This document shows positions 8,047 to 16,155 of a stretch of 64,000 nt of DNA, one piece after another. Position 1 is the stretch's first letter. Each line of letters opens with the position of its first letter. The stretch covers positions 372,001 to 436,000 of the forward strand of contig CAVQWT010000002.1 in assembly GCA_963717705.1 (NCBI GenBank), in the 5' to 3' direction. Source of the stretch: CAVQWT01 sp963717705 (GTDB lineage: Bacteria; Pseudomonadota; Gammaproteobacteria; Burkholderiales; Casimicrobiaceae). Below the pieces are notes generated by a model. It saw only the letters and a program-made list of their open reading frames with translations. It ran no database searches and had not been told where the DNA came from. The translations under genes and the position numbers were made by a program.

Positions 8047-9060
8047 TCACTGCTGCCGTGCGAGCGGCAGGTTGAGGAGCAGGTTCTGCGGCTTGAGGCG
8101 CAGGCGCTGGTCGGCGTCCATCGCCATCGCGAGGTACACCGGGCGGCCGGCGATCGGCGCGCGCATGTCGGCCGGATTGGCGAAGTCGAGCTGGAACAGG
8201 CAGAGCAGGCGGCCCATGCGCTCGTCGGCGACGTCGGCGCCGTTGTAGAGATCGTTCAGCAGCGACGACGCCTCGGCGTCGAGGCCGACGTGCCAGACCC
8301 AGCGCTTGTCGTCGATCTCGCGCTGCGGCTTGATCGTGACCGCCACGCCGAGGAAGTGCGCGATCCAGCGCTCGAGGACGCGGCACAGGCCGTCGAGCGC
8401 GGGACGACCCCGGTTGAGGCTGACGGCAAGGTCGAACCGCTCGTCGCGTTCCCAGTAGCTGTCCTTGTTGTCGGCGTCGACGACGTCGAGGTCGACGGTG
8501 CGCAGCGGCGTCTGGTTCTGGCGCAGGAGCTCGCCCAGGCTGCCGAAGCTGCCCGCCGTCGAGTACAGCTCGACCGCGGTCTGGTCGGCCGCCATCACCG
8601 CGCCGTCCTCGAGCACCGCGATCTTCTGCGTCCGGAACAGCATTTCCGCCGCCCTCGCGTGCAACGGATCGGCGTCCGCCCCCAGGATGTGCCGCAGCAG
8701 GATCTGCGTCAGCTGGTGGACGAACGTCGGCGGCACGTCGACGCCGTCGTGGAACAGCGCGACGTACGCCGCCTCGAGCGACGGCGCCGCCGTGAGGCGA
8801 TCGCGGAAGCGCAGCCAGATCGCGTAATTCTCGCGCGCGTCCGGGTCGGCGAGCGCCGCGAGCTCGTCGCCGGCGACCGCCGCGCGCGGCGCGGCGACGA
8901 GCTTGTCGTGCAGCGCAAGCTCGGCCGGGCAGGACTCCGGGATCGGGGCGAGCTCGGGCCGCAGCAGCAGCGCCCGCAGGAAATCGTCGGTGACGGTCAG
9001 CCGGCCGTCGCTGCCGACGGCCAGCAGGCGATACCCGGACGCGGCCCAGAAATCGGGCAT
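8047..9060 (-). CDS. DUF6352-like conserved protein
   Basis: This is a 337-aa soluble protein starting MPDFWAASGYRLLAVGSDGRLTVTDD. It has no signal peptide or membrane segment. Recognisable conserved stretches are LTVTDDFLRALLLRPEL, YAIWLRFRDRL, PPTFVHQLTQILLRHIL, RAAEMLFRTQKI and, near the end, RWVWHVGLDAEASSLLNDLYNG. From memory this is the betaproteobacterial family called DUF6352, which I associate with fatty-acid oxidation operons; that name is less certain than the gene itself. Its ATG shares one base with the stop of the upstream chalcone-isomerase-like gene (TGATG), so translation is coupled. Confidence 0.7.
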   Translation of the reverse strand: MPDFWAASGYRLLAVGSDGRLTVTDDFLRALLLRPELAPIPESCPAELALHDKLVAAPRAAVAGDELAALADPDARENYAIWLRFRDRLTAAPSLEAAYVALFHDGVDVPPTFVHQLTQILLRHILGADADPLHARAAEMLFRTQKIAVLEDGAVMAADQTAVELYSTAGSFGSLGELLRQNQTPLRTVDLDVVDADNKDSYWERDERFDLAVSLNRGRPALDGLCRVLERWIAHFLGVAVTIKPQREIDDKRWVWHVGLDAEASSLLNDLYNGADVADERMGRLLCLFQLDFANPADMRAPIAGRPVYLAMAMDADQRLRLKPQNLLLNLPLARQQ

Positions 9061-9617
9061 CAGCCGCCCAGCATCGCTTTCTTGAGGTCGTCCTGGACCG
9101 GCTTGTCGCCCAGCCAGATGCGCGTGAGCGCCTTGTTGAACGGCTCGCCGCCGATCGATCCCTTCGGCTCGCCGTTGAAGCCGATGCGCGTCGCGCCGTC
9201 GATGAAGTCGAGCGTCACGACGTTGCCTTCCTTGACCTCGCCGAAGCCCTTCATGATGCGGACGAGCTCGTCGGTCTGCGGCTTGAGCGTCGCCATTTCC
9301 GCCGGCGGGTTGTTGGCCGCGAGCCCGTCGACCAGCGCGTCGACCAGCTGGTCGGCGGACAGATTGCGCAGCAGGTTCATCTGGATCCGGCGCGGTCCCG
9401 CCGCCAGCACGCCGGCGGCATCCTTCGCCTTCGCCGGCACGTAGAGGCTGGCGACGTAGACCTTGAAGACCGCGCGGGTGCGGATGCCGGCGCCGTTGAG
9501 CACCAGCTCCTTGCCGCCGAGCGTGATCTTGTCTTCGAGCTTGACGCCGCCGACCTCCGCTGCCAGGACCGGCAGGGCGACCAGCGCGAACAGCATGACT
9601 GCGAGCTTGCGGATCAT
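9060..9617 (-). CDS. Chalcone isomerase-like exported protein
   Basis: This is a 185-aa protein with a clear signal peptide (MIRKLAVMLFALVALPVLAAE). The mature part has the chalcone-isomerase-like fold pattern: GGKELVLNGAGIRTRAVFKVYVASLYVPAK, PRRIQMNLLRNLSADQLVDALVDGLAANN, and GATRIGFNGEPKGSIGGEPFNKALTRIWLGDKPV. Bacterial members generally lack flavonoid activity, and fatty-acid binding is a plausible role for this fold. The location in a beta-oxidation operon supports that inference. The start at 9617 has GAGGAACTCACG before it. The gene is 17 bases after the thiolase stop and overlaps the next gene by one base. A second member of the fold is at 59.6 kb. Confidence 0.82.
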   Translation of the reverse strand: MIRKLAVMLFALVALPVLAAEVGGVKLEDKITLGGKELVLNGAGIRTRAVFKVYVASLYVPAKAKDAAGVLAAGPRRIQMNLLRNLSADQLVDALVDGLAANNPPAEMATLKPQTDELVRIMKGFGEVKEGNVVTLDFIDGATRIGFNGEPKGSIGGEPFNKALTRIWLGDKPVQDDLKKAMLGG

Positions 9618-9634
9618 CGTGAGTTCCTCCTTTG

Positions 9635-10831
9635 TCAGACGGCTTCGAAAATGCCCGCGGCACCCATGCCGGTGCCGATGCACATGGTGACCATGCCGTA
9701 CTTCTGCTGCCGCCGCTTCAGGCCGTGCACGATCGTCGCGGTGCGCACCGCGCCGGTCGCGCCCAGCGGGTGGCCGAGCGCGATGGCCCCGCCCAGCGGG
9801 TTCACCTTGGTCGGATCGAGGTCGAGGTCGCGCATCACCGCGATGCTCTGCGCTGCGAACGCCTCGTTCAGCTCGATCCAGTCCAGGTCCTCCTTGCGCA
9901 CGCCGGTCTGCCGCAGCACCTTCGGGATCGCGGCGATCGGGCCGACGCCCATGATCTCGGGTGCGACGCCGCCGACGGCGAAGCCGGCGAAGCGCGCGAG
10001 CGGCGCGAGCCCCAGTTCCTTCAGCACCCGCTCGCTGACCAGGATCGAGGCGCCCGCCCCGTCCGACATCTGCGAGCTGTTGCCGGCGGTCACCGATCCG
10101 CGCGCGGCGAACACGGGCCGCAGCTTGCCCAGGCCCTCGAGCGTCGTCTCCGGCCGCGGCCCCTCGTCGCGCGCCACGACCCGGGTCTTCGTCGCGATCT
10201 TCGCCGCGGCGAGGTCCGGCACGTTCTCCCGCACCGGGACCGACGCGATCTCGGCGTCGAACTCGCCGGCCTTCTGCGCCGCCAGCGCCTTTTCGTGCGA
10301 CGCCAGCGCAAACGCGTCCTGCTCGTCGCGGGTCACCTTCCAGCGCTCGGCCACCTTCTCGGCGGTGAGCCCCATGCCGTAGGCGATGCCGAGGTTCTCG
10401 TTGCGGGAGAACACGTCGTGGTTGATGGCCAGCCGGCCCAGCATCGGGATCATGCTCATGCTCTCGGTGCCGGCGGCGATCATGATGTCGGCCTCGCCGG
10501 TGCGGATGCGGTCCGCGGCGATCGACACCGCGTTGAGCCCCGACGAGCAGAAGCGGTTGATCGTCATCCCGGCGACCGAATTCGGCAGCCCCGCGAGCAG
10601 CACGCCGATGCGCGCGACGTTCATCCCCTGCTCGTACTCGGGCATCGCGCAGCCGACGATGACGTCGTCGATGCGCACCGCGTCGATCTGCGGCACGCGC
10701 GCCAGCACGCTCTGCAGCACGTGGGCCAGCAGCGTGTCGGGGCGCGTGGACCGGAACGCGCCACGCGGCGCCTTGCCTACCGGCGTGCGCACCGCGGCGA
10801 CGATGTAGGCGTCCTGCATTTGCTTGGTCAT
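9635..10831 (-). CDS. Acetyl-CoA C-acyltransferase (FadA-type thiolase)
   Basis: This 398-aa thiolase performs thiolytic cleavage of 3-ketoacyl-CoA to acetyl-CoA and a shortened acyl-CoA, the last step of beta-oxidation. Catalytic elements are Cys95 in INRFCSSGLN, NEAFAAQ, the histidine in GGAIALGHPLGATGA and the cysteine in MCIGTGMGAAG. Length and motif order match the degradative thiolase I group. It starts 17 bases downstream of the FadB-type multienzyme and probably forms the trifunctional complex with it. A distinct second thiolase lies at 19974-21254. Confidence 0.93.
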   Translation of the reverse strand: MTKQMQDAYIVAAVRTPVGKAPRGAFRSTRPDTLLAHVLQSVLARVPQIDAVRIDDVIVGCAMPEYEQGMNVARIGVLLAGLPNSVAGMTINRFCSSGLNAVSIAADRIRTGEADIMIAAGTESMSMIPMLGRLAINHDVFSRNENLGIAYGMGLTAEKVAERWKVTRDEQDAFALASHEKALAAQKAGEFDAEIASVPVRENVPDLAAAKIATKTRVVARDEGPRPETTLEGLGKLRPVFAARGSVTAGNSSQMSDGAGASILVSERVLKELGLAPLARFAGFAVGGVAPEIMGVGPIAAIPKVLRQTGVRKEDLDWIELNEAFAAQSIAVMRDLDLDPTKVNPLGGAIALGHPLGATGAVRTATIVHGLKRRQQKYGMVTMCIGTGMGAAGIFEAV

Positions 10832-10848
10832 GGCTGGGTTTCCCTGGA

Positions 10849-13245
10849 TCAGTTGCGCAGCGGCTTGCCCGTCTTCAGCGTGTGCGCGATGCGTTCCTGC
10901 GTCTTCGTGTTGCGCAGAAGCTGCATGAACTCGGCGCGCTCGAGCTCGAGCAGCCAGCGCTCGTCGACGAGGCTGCCGGGCTCGACCTCGCCGCCGCAAA
11001 GGACACGGGCGACCGCCAGTCCGATCTCGAAGTCGTACGGCGACACGAAGCCGCCCTCGCGCATGTTGATCAGCATCATCTCGAGCGTCGCGATGCCGGT
11101 CCGGCCGGCGGCGGGAACGTTGCGCGCCGGCAGCGGCGGACGGTAGCCGGCCTCGGCCATCGCCTTCGCCTGCGTGCGCGCGACGTAGAGCACTTCGTAG
11201 GGATTGAACACGACGACGTCGGCCGGCCGCAGGTAGCCCAGCTCCTTCGCGTGCTTGGCGCTGCGGGCGACGGTCGCCGTGGCGATGGTCTGGAAGTACG
11301 AGCGGATGAACGGAAAGTGATCGGCCTGGCTGCCGTTGGCGCCCCGCAGCACTTCCTGCGCCGCGCGCACCGCGAATTCCTTGCAGCCGCCGCCCCCCGG
11401 GAGCAGCCCGACGCCGACCTCGACCAGGCCCGGGTAGGACTCGAGCGCCGCGACCGTGCGGTCGCAGTGCATGATGAATTCGCAGGAGCCGCCGAGCGCC
11501 ATCCCGCGGACCGCGGCCACCGTCGGCACGAGGCCGTACTTGAGCCGCTGCGACGCGTGCTGGAACTTGGCGACCACGGCATCGATCTCGTCCCATCGCC
11601 CGGCCTTGATCGCCGGCTCGATGGTGGCGAGGTTGGCGCCGAGCGAGAACGGCTCCTTCGTCTGCCAGATGACGAGCCCCGCCCAGCCGCGCTCCGCCTC
11701 GTCGACGGCGCGCAGCACGCCGTCGAGCACGTCGTCGCCGATCACGTGCTGCTTGCTCTTGAACGACAGGATCGCGACGTCGTCGCCGAGATGCCACATC
11801 CGGACGGCGTCGGTCTCGAAGATCGTCGTGCCGGTCGCGGCCTTTTCGCCGAGGACCGGGTCGGGGAAGTGCTGCCGGCGATAGACGGGCAGCGACGAGC
11901 GCGGGTGGAACGCGTTGTCCTGCGCGCCGTACGCCCCGGCCGGCGTGTGCACGCCGGCGGCCGCCGGGCCCGTGCCGACCCAGGCCGGCAGCGGCACGTT
12001 CGCCAGCGCCTTGCCGGCCGCGATGTCCTCCGCCACCCAGCCGGCGACGTCCTTCCAGCCGGCCGCCTGCCACAGCTCGAACGGCCCCATCGACCAGCCG
12101 AAGCCCCAGCGCAGCGCGAGGTCGACGTCGCGCGCGTTGCCCGCGATCGCCGCAAGGTGGACCGCGCAGTAGTGGAACAGGTCGCGGAAGATCGCCCACA
12201 GGAACTGCGCCTGCGGATGCGCGTGCGCGCGCAGCTTCGCGAGCTTCTCGCCGGGGTGCCTGAGCGCGAGGATCGCGGCGACCTCGGGATCGACCTGGCC
12301 TGCGGCCGGGCGGTAGTCCTGCGCCGCCGGGTCGAGCACCTCGATGGTCTTGCCCGACTTGCGGAAGAAGCCGGCCTTCGTCTTCTGTCCGAGCGCGCCC
12401 TTGGCCACCAGCGCCGCCAGCACCGGCGGCGTGCGGAAGAGCAGGTGCCACGGGTCGTCGGGCAGCGTGTCGTGCATCGTCTTCACCACGTGCGCCATCG
12501 TGTCGAGGCCGACGACGTCGCAGGTGCGGTAGGTCGCGCTCTTCGCGCGGCCGATCGCGGGCCCGGTCAGCGCGTCGACGACGTCGAACGACAGCCCGTA
12601 GCGCTCGGTGTGCTCCATCGTCGCCAGCACCGAGAAGATGCCGACGCGGTTGGCGACGAAGTTCGGCGTGTCCTTGGCGCGGATCACGCCCTTGCCCAGC
12701 GTGGTGACGACGAAGGTCTCGAGGGTGTCGAGCAGCGCCGGGTCGGTGTCCTTCTGCGCGATCAGCTCGACCAGGTGCATGTAGCGCGGCGGGTTGAAGA
12801 AGTGGATGCCGCAGAACCGCCTGCGCACGTCGGCGGGCAGCGCCGCGGCCAGCGCGTTGATCGACAGCCCCGACGTGTTGGACGCCACCATGGCGTGCGG
12901 CGCGAGGTGCGGGCCGATCTTCGCGTAGAGGTCGTGCTTCCAGTCCATGCGCTCGGCGATGGCCTCGATGACGAGGTCGCACCCGGCCAGCAGCGCGAGG
13001 TCGGTGTCGTAGTTGGCGGCGTCGATGTACGCGGCGCGGTCCCTGGTCGCGAGCGGCGACGGCTCGAGCTTGGCGAGGCCGTCGAGCGCCTTGCGGACGA
13101 TGCCGTTGGGATCGCCCTCCTTGGCGGGCAGGTCGAACAGCACGACGGGAACGTCGGCGTTGGCGAGGTGCGCGGCGATCTGCGCGCCCATAACGCCGGC
13201 GCCGAGGACGGCCACTTTGCGGATCAGCAATGGGGATGGGGACAT
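10849..13245 (-). CDS. 3-hydroxyacyl-CoA dehydrogenase / enoyl-CoA hydratase fusion
   Basis: This 798-aa enzyme catalyses the hydration and NAD-dependent oxidation steps of beta-oxidation. The dehydrogenase is N-terminal (VAVLGAGVMGAQIAAHLANADVPVVLFD, SNTSGLSI, FCGIHFFNPPRYMHLVELI) and the crotonase domain C-terminal (about 480-680; VRGMALGGSCEFIMHCDR, VEVGVGLLPGGGGCKEF). This order is the reverse of E. coli FadB and matches the FadN-type enzymes. It heads a minus-strand operon: thiolase, chalcone-isomerase-like, DUF6352-like, DUF6265-like and TPR genes follow with gaps of 17 bp or less. A -10-like TAGAAT lies at 13375-13380 on the minus strand, about 130 bases upstream, without a good -35. 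Confidence 0.93.
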   Translation of the reverse strand: MSPSPLLIRKVAVLGAGVMGAQIAAHLANADVPVVLFDLPAKEGDPNGIVRKALDGLAKLEPSPLATRDRAAYIDAANYDTDLALLAGCDLVIEAIAERMDWKHDLYAKIGPHLAPHAMVASNTSGLSINALAAALPADVRRRFCGIHFFNPPRYMHLVELIAQKDTDPALLDTLETFVVTTLGKGVIRAKDTPNFVANRVGIFSVLATMEHTERYGLSFDVVDALTGPAIGRAKSATYRTCDVVGLDTMAHVVKTMHDTLPDDPWHLLFRTPPVLAALVAKGALGQKTKAGFFRKSGKTIEVLDPAAQDYRPAAGQVDPEVAAILALRHPGEKLAKLRAHAHPQAQFLWAIFRDLFHYCAVHLAAIAGNARDVDLALRWGFGWSMGPFELWQAAGWKDVAGWVAEDIAAGKALANVPLPAWVGTGPAAAGVHTPAGAYGAQDNAFHPRSSLPVYRRQHFPDPVLGEKAATGTTIFETDAVRMWHLGDDVAILSFKSKQHVIGDDVLDGVLRAVDEAERGWAGLVIWQTKEPFSLGANLATIEPAIKAGRWDEIDAVVAKFQHASQRLKYGLVPTVAAVRGMALGGSCEFIMHCDRTVAALESYPGLVEVGVGLLPGGGGCKEFAVRAAQEVLRGANGSQADHFPFIRSYFQTIATATVARSAKHAKELGYLRPADVVVFNPYEVLYVARTQAKAMAEAGYRPPLPARNVPAAGRTGIATLEMMLINMREGGFVSPYDFEIGLAVARVLCGGEVEPGSLVDERWLLELERAEFMQLLRNTKTQERIAHTLKTGKPLRN

Positions 13246-13484
13246 GGTTTGCGTACCGACGATGCCCTTAGCGGTGCGGGCGGGGGACGGGAAACGGCAG
13301 CGGCACTGCGAGAGAACCGGGGCGCACTGCGGCGAACCGCATGGCCCCCGAAAGTCCGCAGCCCCGCACCGCTCATTCTAGCCGACCGGATTGGAGGGAA
13401 TCGCCTAGAAGCGCGGGCGGCGCGCGGCCGACGGTCGCGCCTGCCGGCGCCGGGGGCCTGCCGACGTCGGGGGTGTTGCCGGCG

Positions 13485-13510
13485 AAAAAAAGCCCCGCCG
13501 AAGCGGGGCT
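13485..13510 (-). terminator. Rho-independent terminator of the FadL-OmpA gene
   Basis: On the minus strand the hairpin AGCCCCGC-TTCG-GCGGGGCT is followed directly by seven T residues, 20 bases beyond the OmpA-domain stop at 13531. The same stem is reused at 63013-63030. Confidence 0.85.
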
Positions 13511-13530
13511 CTTCGTCCTGCGACCGCGGG

Positions 13531-15463
13531 TCAGGGCTTGACCGTCTCGCCCTTGGCCTGGATCTCGACGCGGCGATGCGGCTGCAGGCAGGCGATCTTC
13601 TCCTTCAGATTCTTCTGCTCGCACACCACGCCCGGCACCAGCTGCTTCTCGCCCAGGCCCAGCGCCTCGATCTTGTCCTTCGCCACGCCCTTGCTGACCA
13701 GGTAGTTGCGCACGGATTCGGCGCGGCGCTCCGACAGCCCCTGGTTGTACTTCTCGGTCCCGATCGGATCGGTGTGACCGGTGACCAGGACGACCTCGAG
13801 CTTGTTGATCTGCGCAAGCTTGCCGACCACCTGGCTGTCGATCGCCGCCATCCCTTCGGGCCGCAGCACCGCCTTGTCGAAGTCGAACAGCACCTTCGAG
13901 TCCAGCGTGATCTTCTGCACCGTCGGCGCGGGCTTCGGCGGCGGGGGCGGCGGCGGCGGGGGCGGCGGCGGGGGCGGCGGCGCAACGACCGGCGCCGGCG
14001 CCGGGGCAACCTGCGCCACCACCGGCGCGGGCTTCGGCGGCGGGCTGAAGGTGTAGGTCATTTGCATCGACGCGATCACCACGCTGGCGTCGTACGACCC
14101 GTTGAGGAGGGCATAGGAGGCGGTGCTGCCCTCGTTGCGGTTGAATTCGGCGCTGTCGCCCTTGATGTAGACCAAGCCGGCGTCGAACTTCCAGTTCGGC
14201 GTCCACCGGTACTCGGCGCCGACCGCGTACCACCAGCGGTCGGAGTCGGGCAGCCGCGGCGTCGGCGGCGTTGGTGACCGGCGTCTGGTCGAACGCGATG
14301 CCGCCACGGAACTTCCACTGGTCGTTGTACCGGTAGCTGGCGCCGCCGGCGAACTTCCAGGTGTCGTCCCAGTTGAGCGGCACCGCGGGTGAGCGCCGGC
14401 GGCGTGCTCGCAGTGAACGCGAGCTGCGGGAATGCTCGACCAGCCGGTGTACTGCGCGTCGGACATCAGTTCCCACTTCGGGTCGATCTGCCAGTGCATC
14501 GACACGTTGGCGATCTGCGGCAGCGTGATGTCTGAGGTGACGCCGCGGCCGTACAGCTTGCGCTCTGATTGACGGCGGCGGACAGCGCAGCGACGGTGGC
14601 GGCGACCTGCGGCGACGTGCCGGGGGTCAGCGCCAGCTGCGGGTTCTCGAAGTTGATGTTGCCGGTGACGTTGTACTTGATCTCCGAGCGGTACGCGGCG
14701 GCGAGTCGCACCGCCGGGGTCACGTCCCAGGCAAGGCCGACGTTCCAGCCCCACGCCCCGTCGGTGCCGTCGATCGTCGCCTTGGAGTCGAGCCCCGGCG
14801 AGGCGGCGGCGATGGCGTTGAAGGTCGGCGATCCGGGGGCGATGCCGGCGCAGCCCGCGGCTTGGATAGCAGCGCGCCGGAATAGTTGACGTTCTGCGTC
14901 AGCGTCGCCTTGATGTACTGGTAGTTGACGCCCGCGCCGACCGCGAACGTCGGGGTCGCCTGCCAGGACATCGCCGGGTTCACGTTGATCGTCGTGATCG
15001 ACGACTTCAGCGCCTGGTAGCGGCCGATCCAGCCGTCGTCGTATTCGGTCGTCAGGCCGAACGGCGCGTTGACGCCGAGACCGAACGCGAACTGCTTGTT
15101 GAGCGGAATGGCGACGAACATGTTCGGGACGAAATTGAAGCCGCCGGCGTCGCCGCCGTTATTGCCCAGCGGCTGGTTCAGCGCCGGCTTCGAGGCGTTG
15201 TTGCTGAACTCGATCTTGGGAACGATCACGTGCATCGCCGCCGCCCCCTGCGTGTGCGGGAACGACGACAGTGCCGCCGGGTTCCACCACATGGCGGAGA
15301 CGTCGTCGGTGAACGCGGCGCCGCCGGCGAGCGCGTTGCCGATGCTGCTGGCGCTGTTCTCGTTCAGCTGGAAGCCGGTGCCGAACGCCTGCCCCGCGCC
15401 GAGCGCGAGCGCAACGCCGCAGACCGCGGCGGCAATCCGGGTGCGATGGAACGGGATCTTCAT
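13531..15463 (-). pseudogene. FadL-type outer-membrane barrel fused to an OmpA peptidoglycan-binding domain, with multiple frameshifts
   Basis: Start ATG 15463 has AGGAG nine bases upstream and a signal peptide. FadL hallmarks follow: GTGFQLNENSASSIGNALAGGAAFTDDVSAMWWNPAAL. Later FadL pieces occur in other frames: WNVGLAWDVTPAVRLAAAYRSEI, ITLPQIANVSMHWQIDPKWELMSDAQYTGWSSIP, WDDTWKFAGGASYRYNDQWKFRGGIAFDQTPV and PRLPDSDRWWYAVGAEYRW. The frame changes near 14852-14862, 14556-14566, about 14390-14435 and 14260-14270. After the barrel, a run of about 15 prolines leads to an intact OmpA C-domain (VLFDFDKAVLRPEG, VTGHTDPIGTEKYNQGLSERRAESVRNYL). Intact, it would be an outer-membrane long-chain fatty-acid channel with its own peptidoglycan anchor. 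Either the gene is decaying or this stretch contains indel errors. Confidence 0.8.
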
Positions 15464-15730
15464 GATCTGCATCTCCTGGGTGGAAAGCCGTGGCTGGCTT
15501 GGCGCCGTGGCGTCGTCGCGCCCGGCTGTTGGATTGGGTGCTGCGTTGGTCCGAATCTGGTGTTTTCGGGCTGCGCCACGGCATTTTGCCGCTCGGCAGC
15601 CTCAAAAAAAGACTATACACGCGGTCCGGCGGGGGTGCATCTCCGGGCGTCGACCCGATCGGGTGGACAGGCCGGGTTGTTGCGTTCCTGGCCGTTCCCC
15701 GGCGGTTTCCCGGCCGCGATCCCCTCCCGG
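15464..15730 (-). promoter_or_regulatory. Leader and probable promoter region of the FadL-OmpA gene
   Basis: This 267-bp gap holds no gene. On the minus strand a -10-like TATAGT occurs at 15617-15612, with no convincing -35 box. A perfect palindrome ACCCGATCGGGT lies near 15652-15663. The leader would be about 140 nt. Confidence 0.35.
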
Positions 15731-16126
15731 TCAGGCGGGAGGCAGCTCCCGCGGGCGTCGGTCGGCGCCGACGGCGACGTAGGTCAGGCTGGCCTCGGTC
15801 ACCTTGACGGTGATTTCCTCGATCGGGTTGCGCTGGGCGTAGACCTCGACCTCGACGGTGATCGACGTCCGCCCGACATGGGTAATCGTCGCATAGAAGC
15901 TCACCAGGTCGCCGATCAGCACCGGCTCCTTGAATACAAAGGAATTTACCGCCACCGTGGCGATGCGGCCGCGGGCCCGCCGCGACGCCGGGACCGACCC
16001 GGCGATGTCGACCTGGGCCATGATCCAGCCGCCGAAGATGTCGCCGTGGTAGTTGGCGTCCGCCGGCATCGGCACCACGCGGAGCGCGGGCTCGCCGGCG
16101 GGCAGCGCCACCGAGGGGGCGGTCAT
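15731..16126 (-). CDS. yciA: Acyl-CoA thioesterase, YciA-type hotdog protein
   Basis: This 131-aa single hotdog-domain thioesterase hydrolyses acyl-CoA to free fatty acid and CoA in the cytoplasm. The signature MPADANYHGDIFGGWIMAQVDIAG is followed by RGRIATVAVNSFVFKEPVLIGDLVSFYATITHVGRTSITVEVEVYA; the Asp of GDIFGGW is the usual catalytic residue. The start at 16126 has GGAGG nine bases upstream. It follows the acyl-CoA ligase by 29 bp and probably ends the fad operon that begins with the TetR gene. It may prevent trapping of CoA during beta-oxidation. Confidence 0.9.
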   Translation of the reverse strand: MTAPSVALPAGEPALRVVPMPADANYHGDIFGGWIMAQVDIAGSVPASRRARGRIATVAVNSFVFKEPVLIGDLVSFYATITHVGRTSITVEVEVYAQRNPIEEITVKVTEASLTYVAVGADRRPRELPPA

Positions 16127-16155
16127 GGCGAGGCGCCTCCGCTCCCTGCGGCGGC

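Noticed and set aside
11076..14277. Very long plus-strand open frames opposite the fad genes (up to 1131 codons)
   Set aside because: They are Arg/Gly/Ala-rich shadows caused by high GC content; the minus strand carries complete enzyme motifs.
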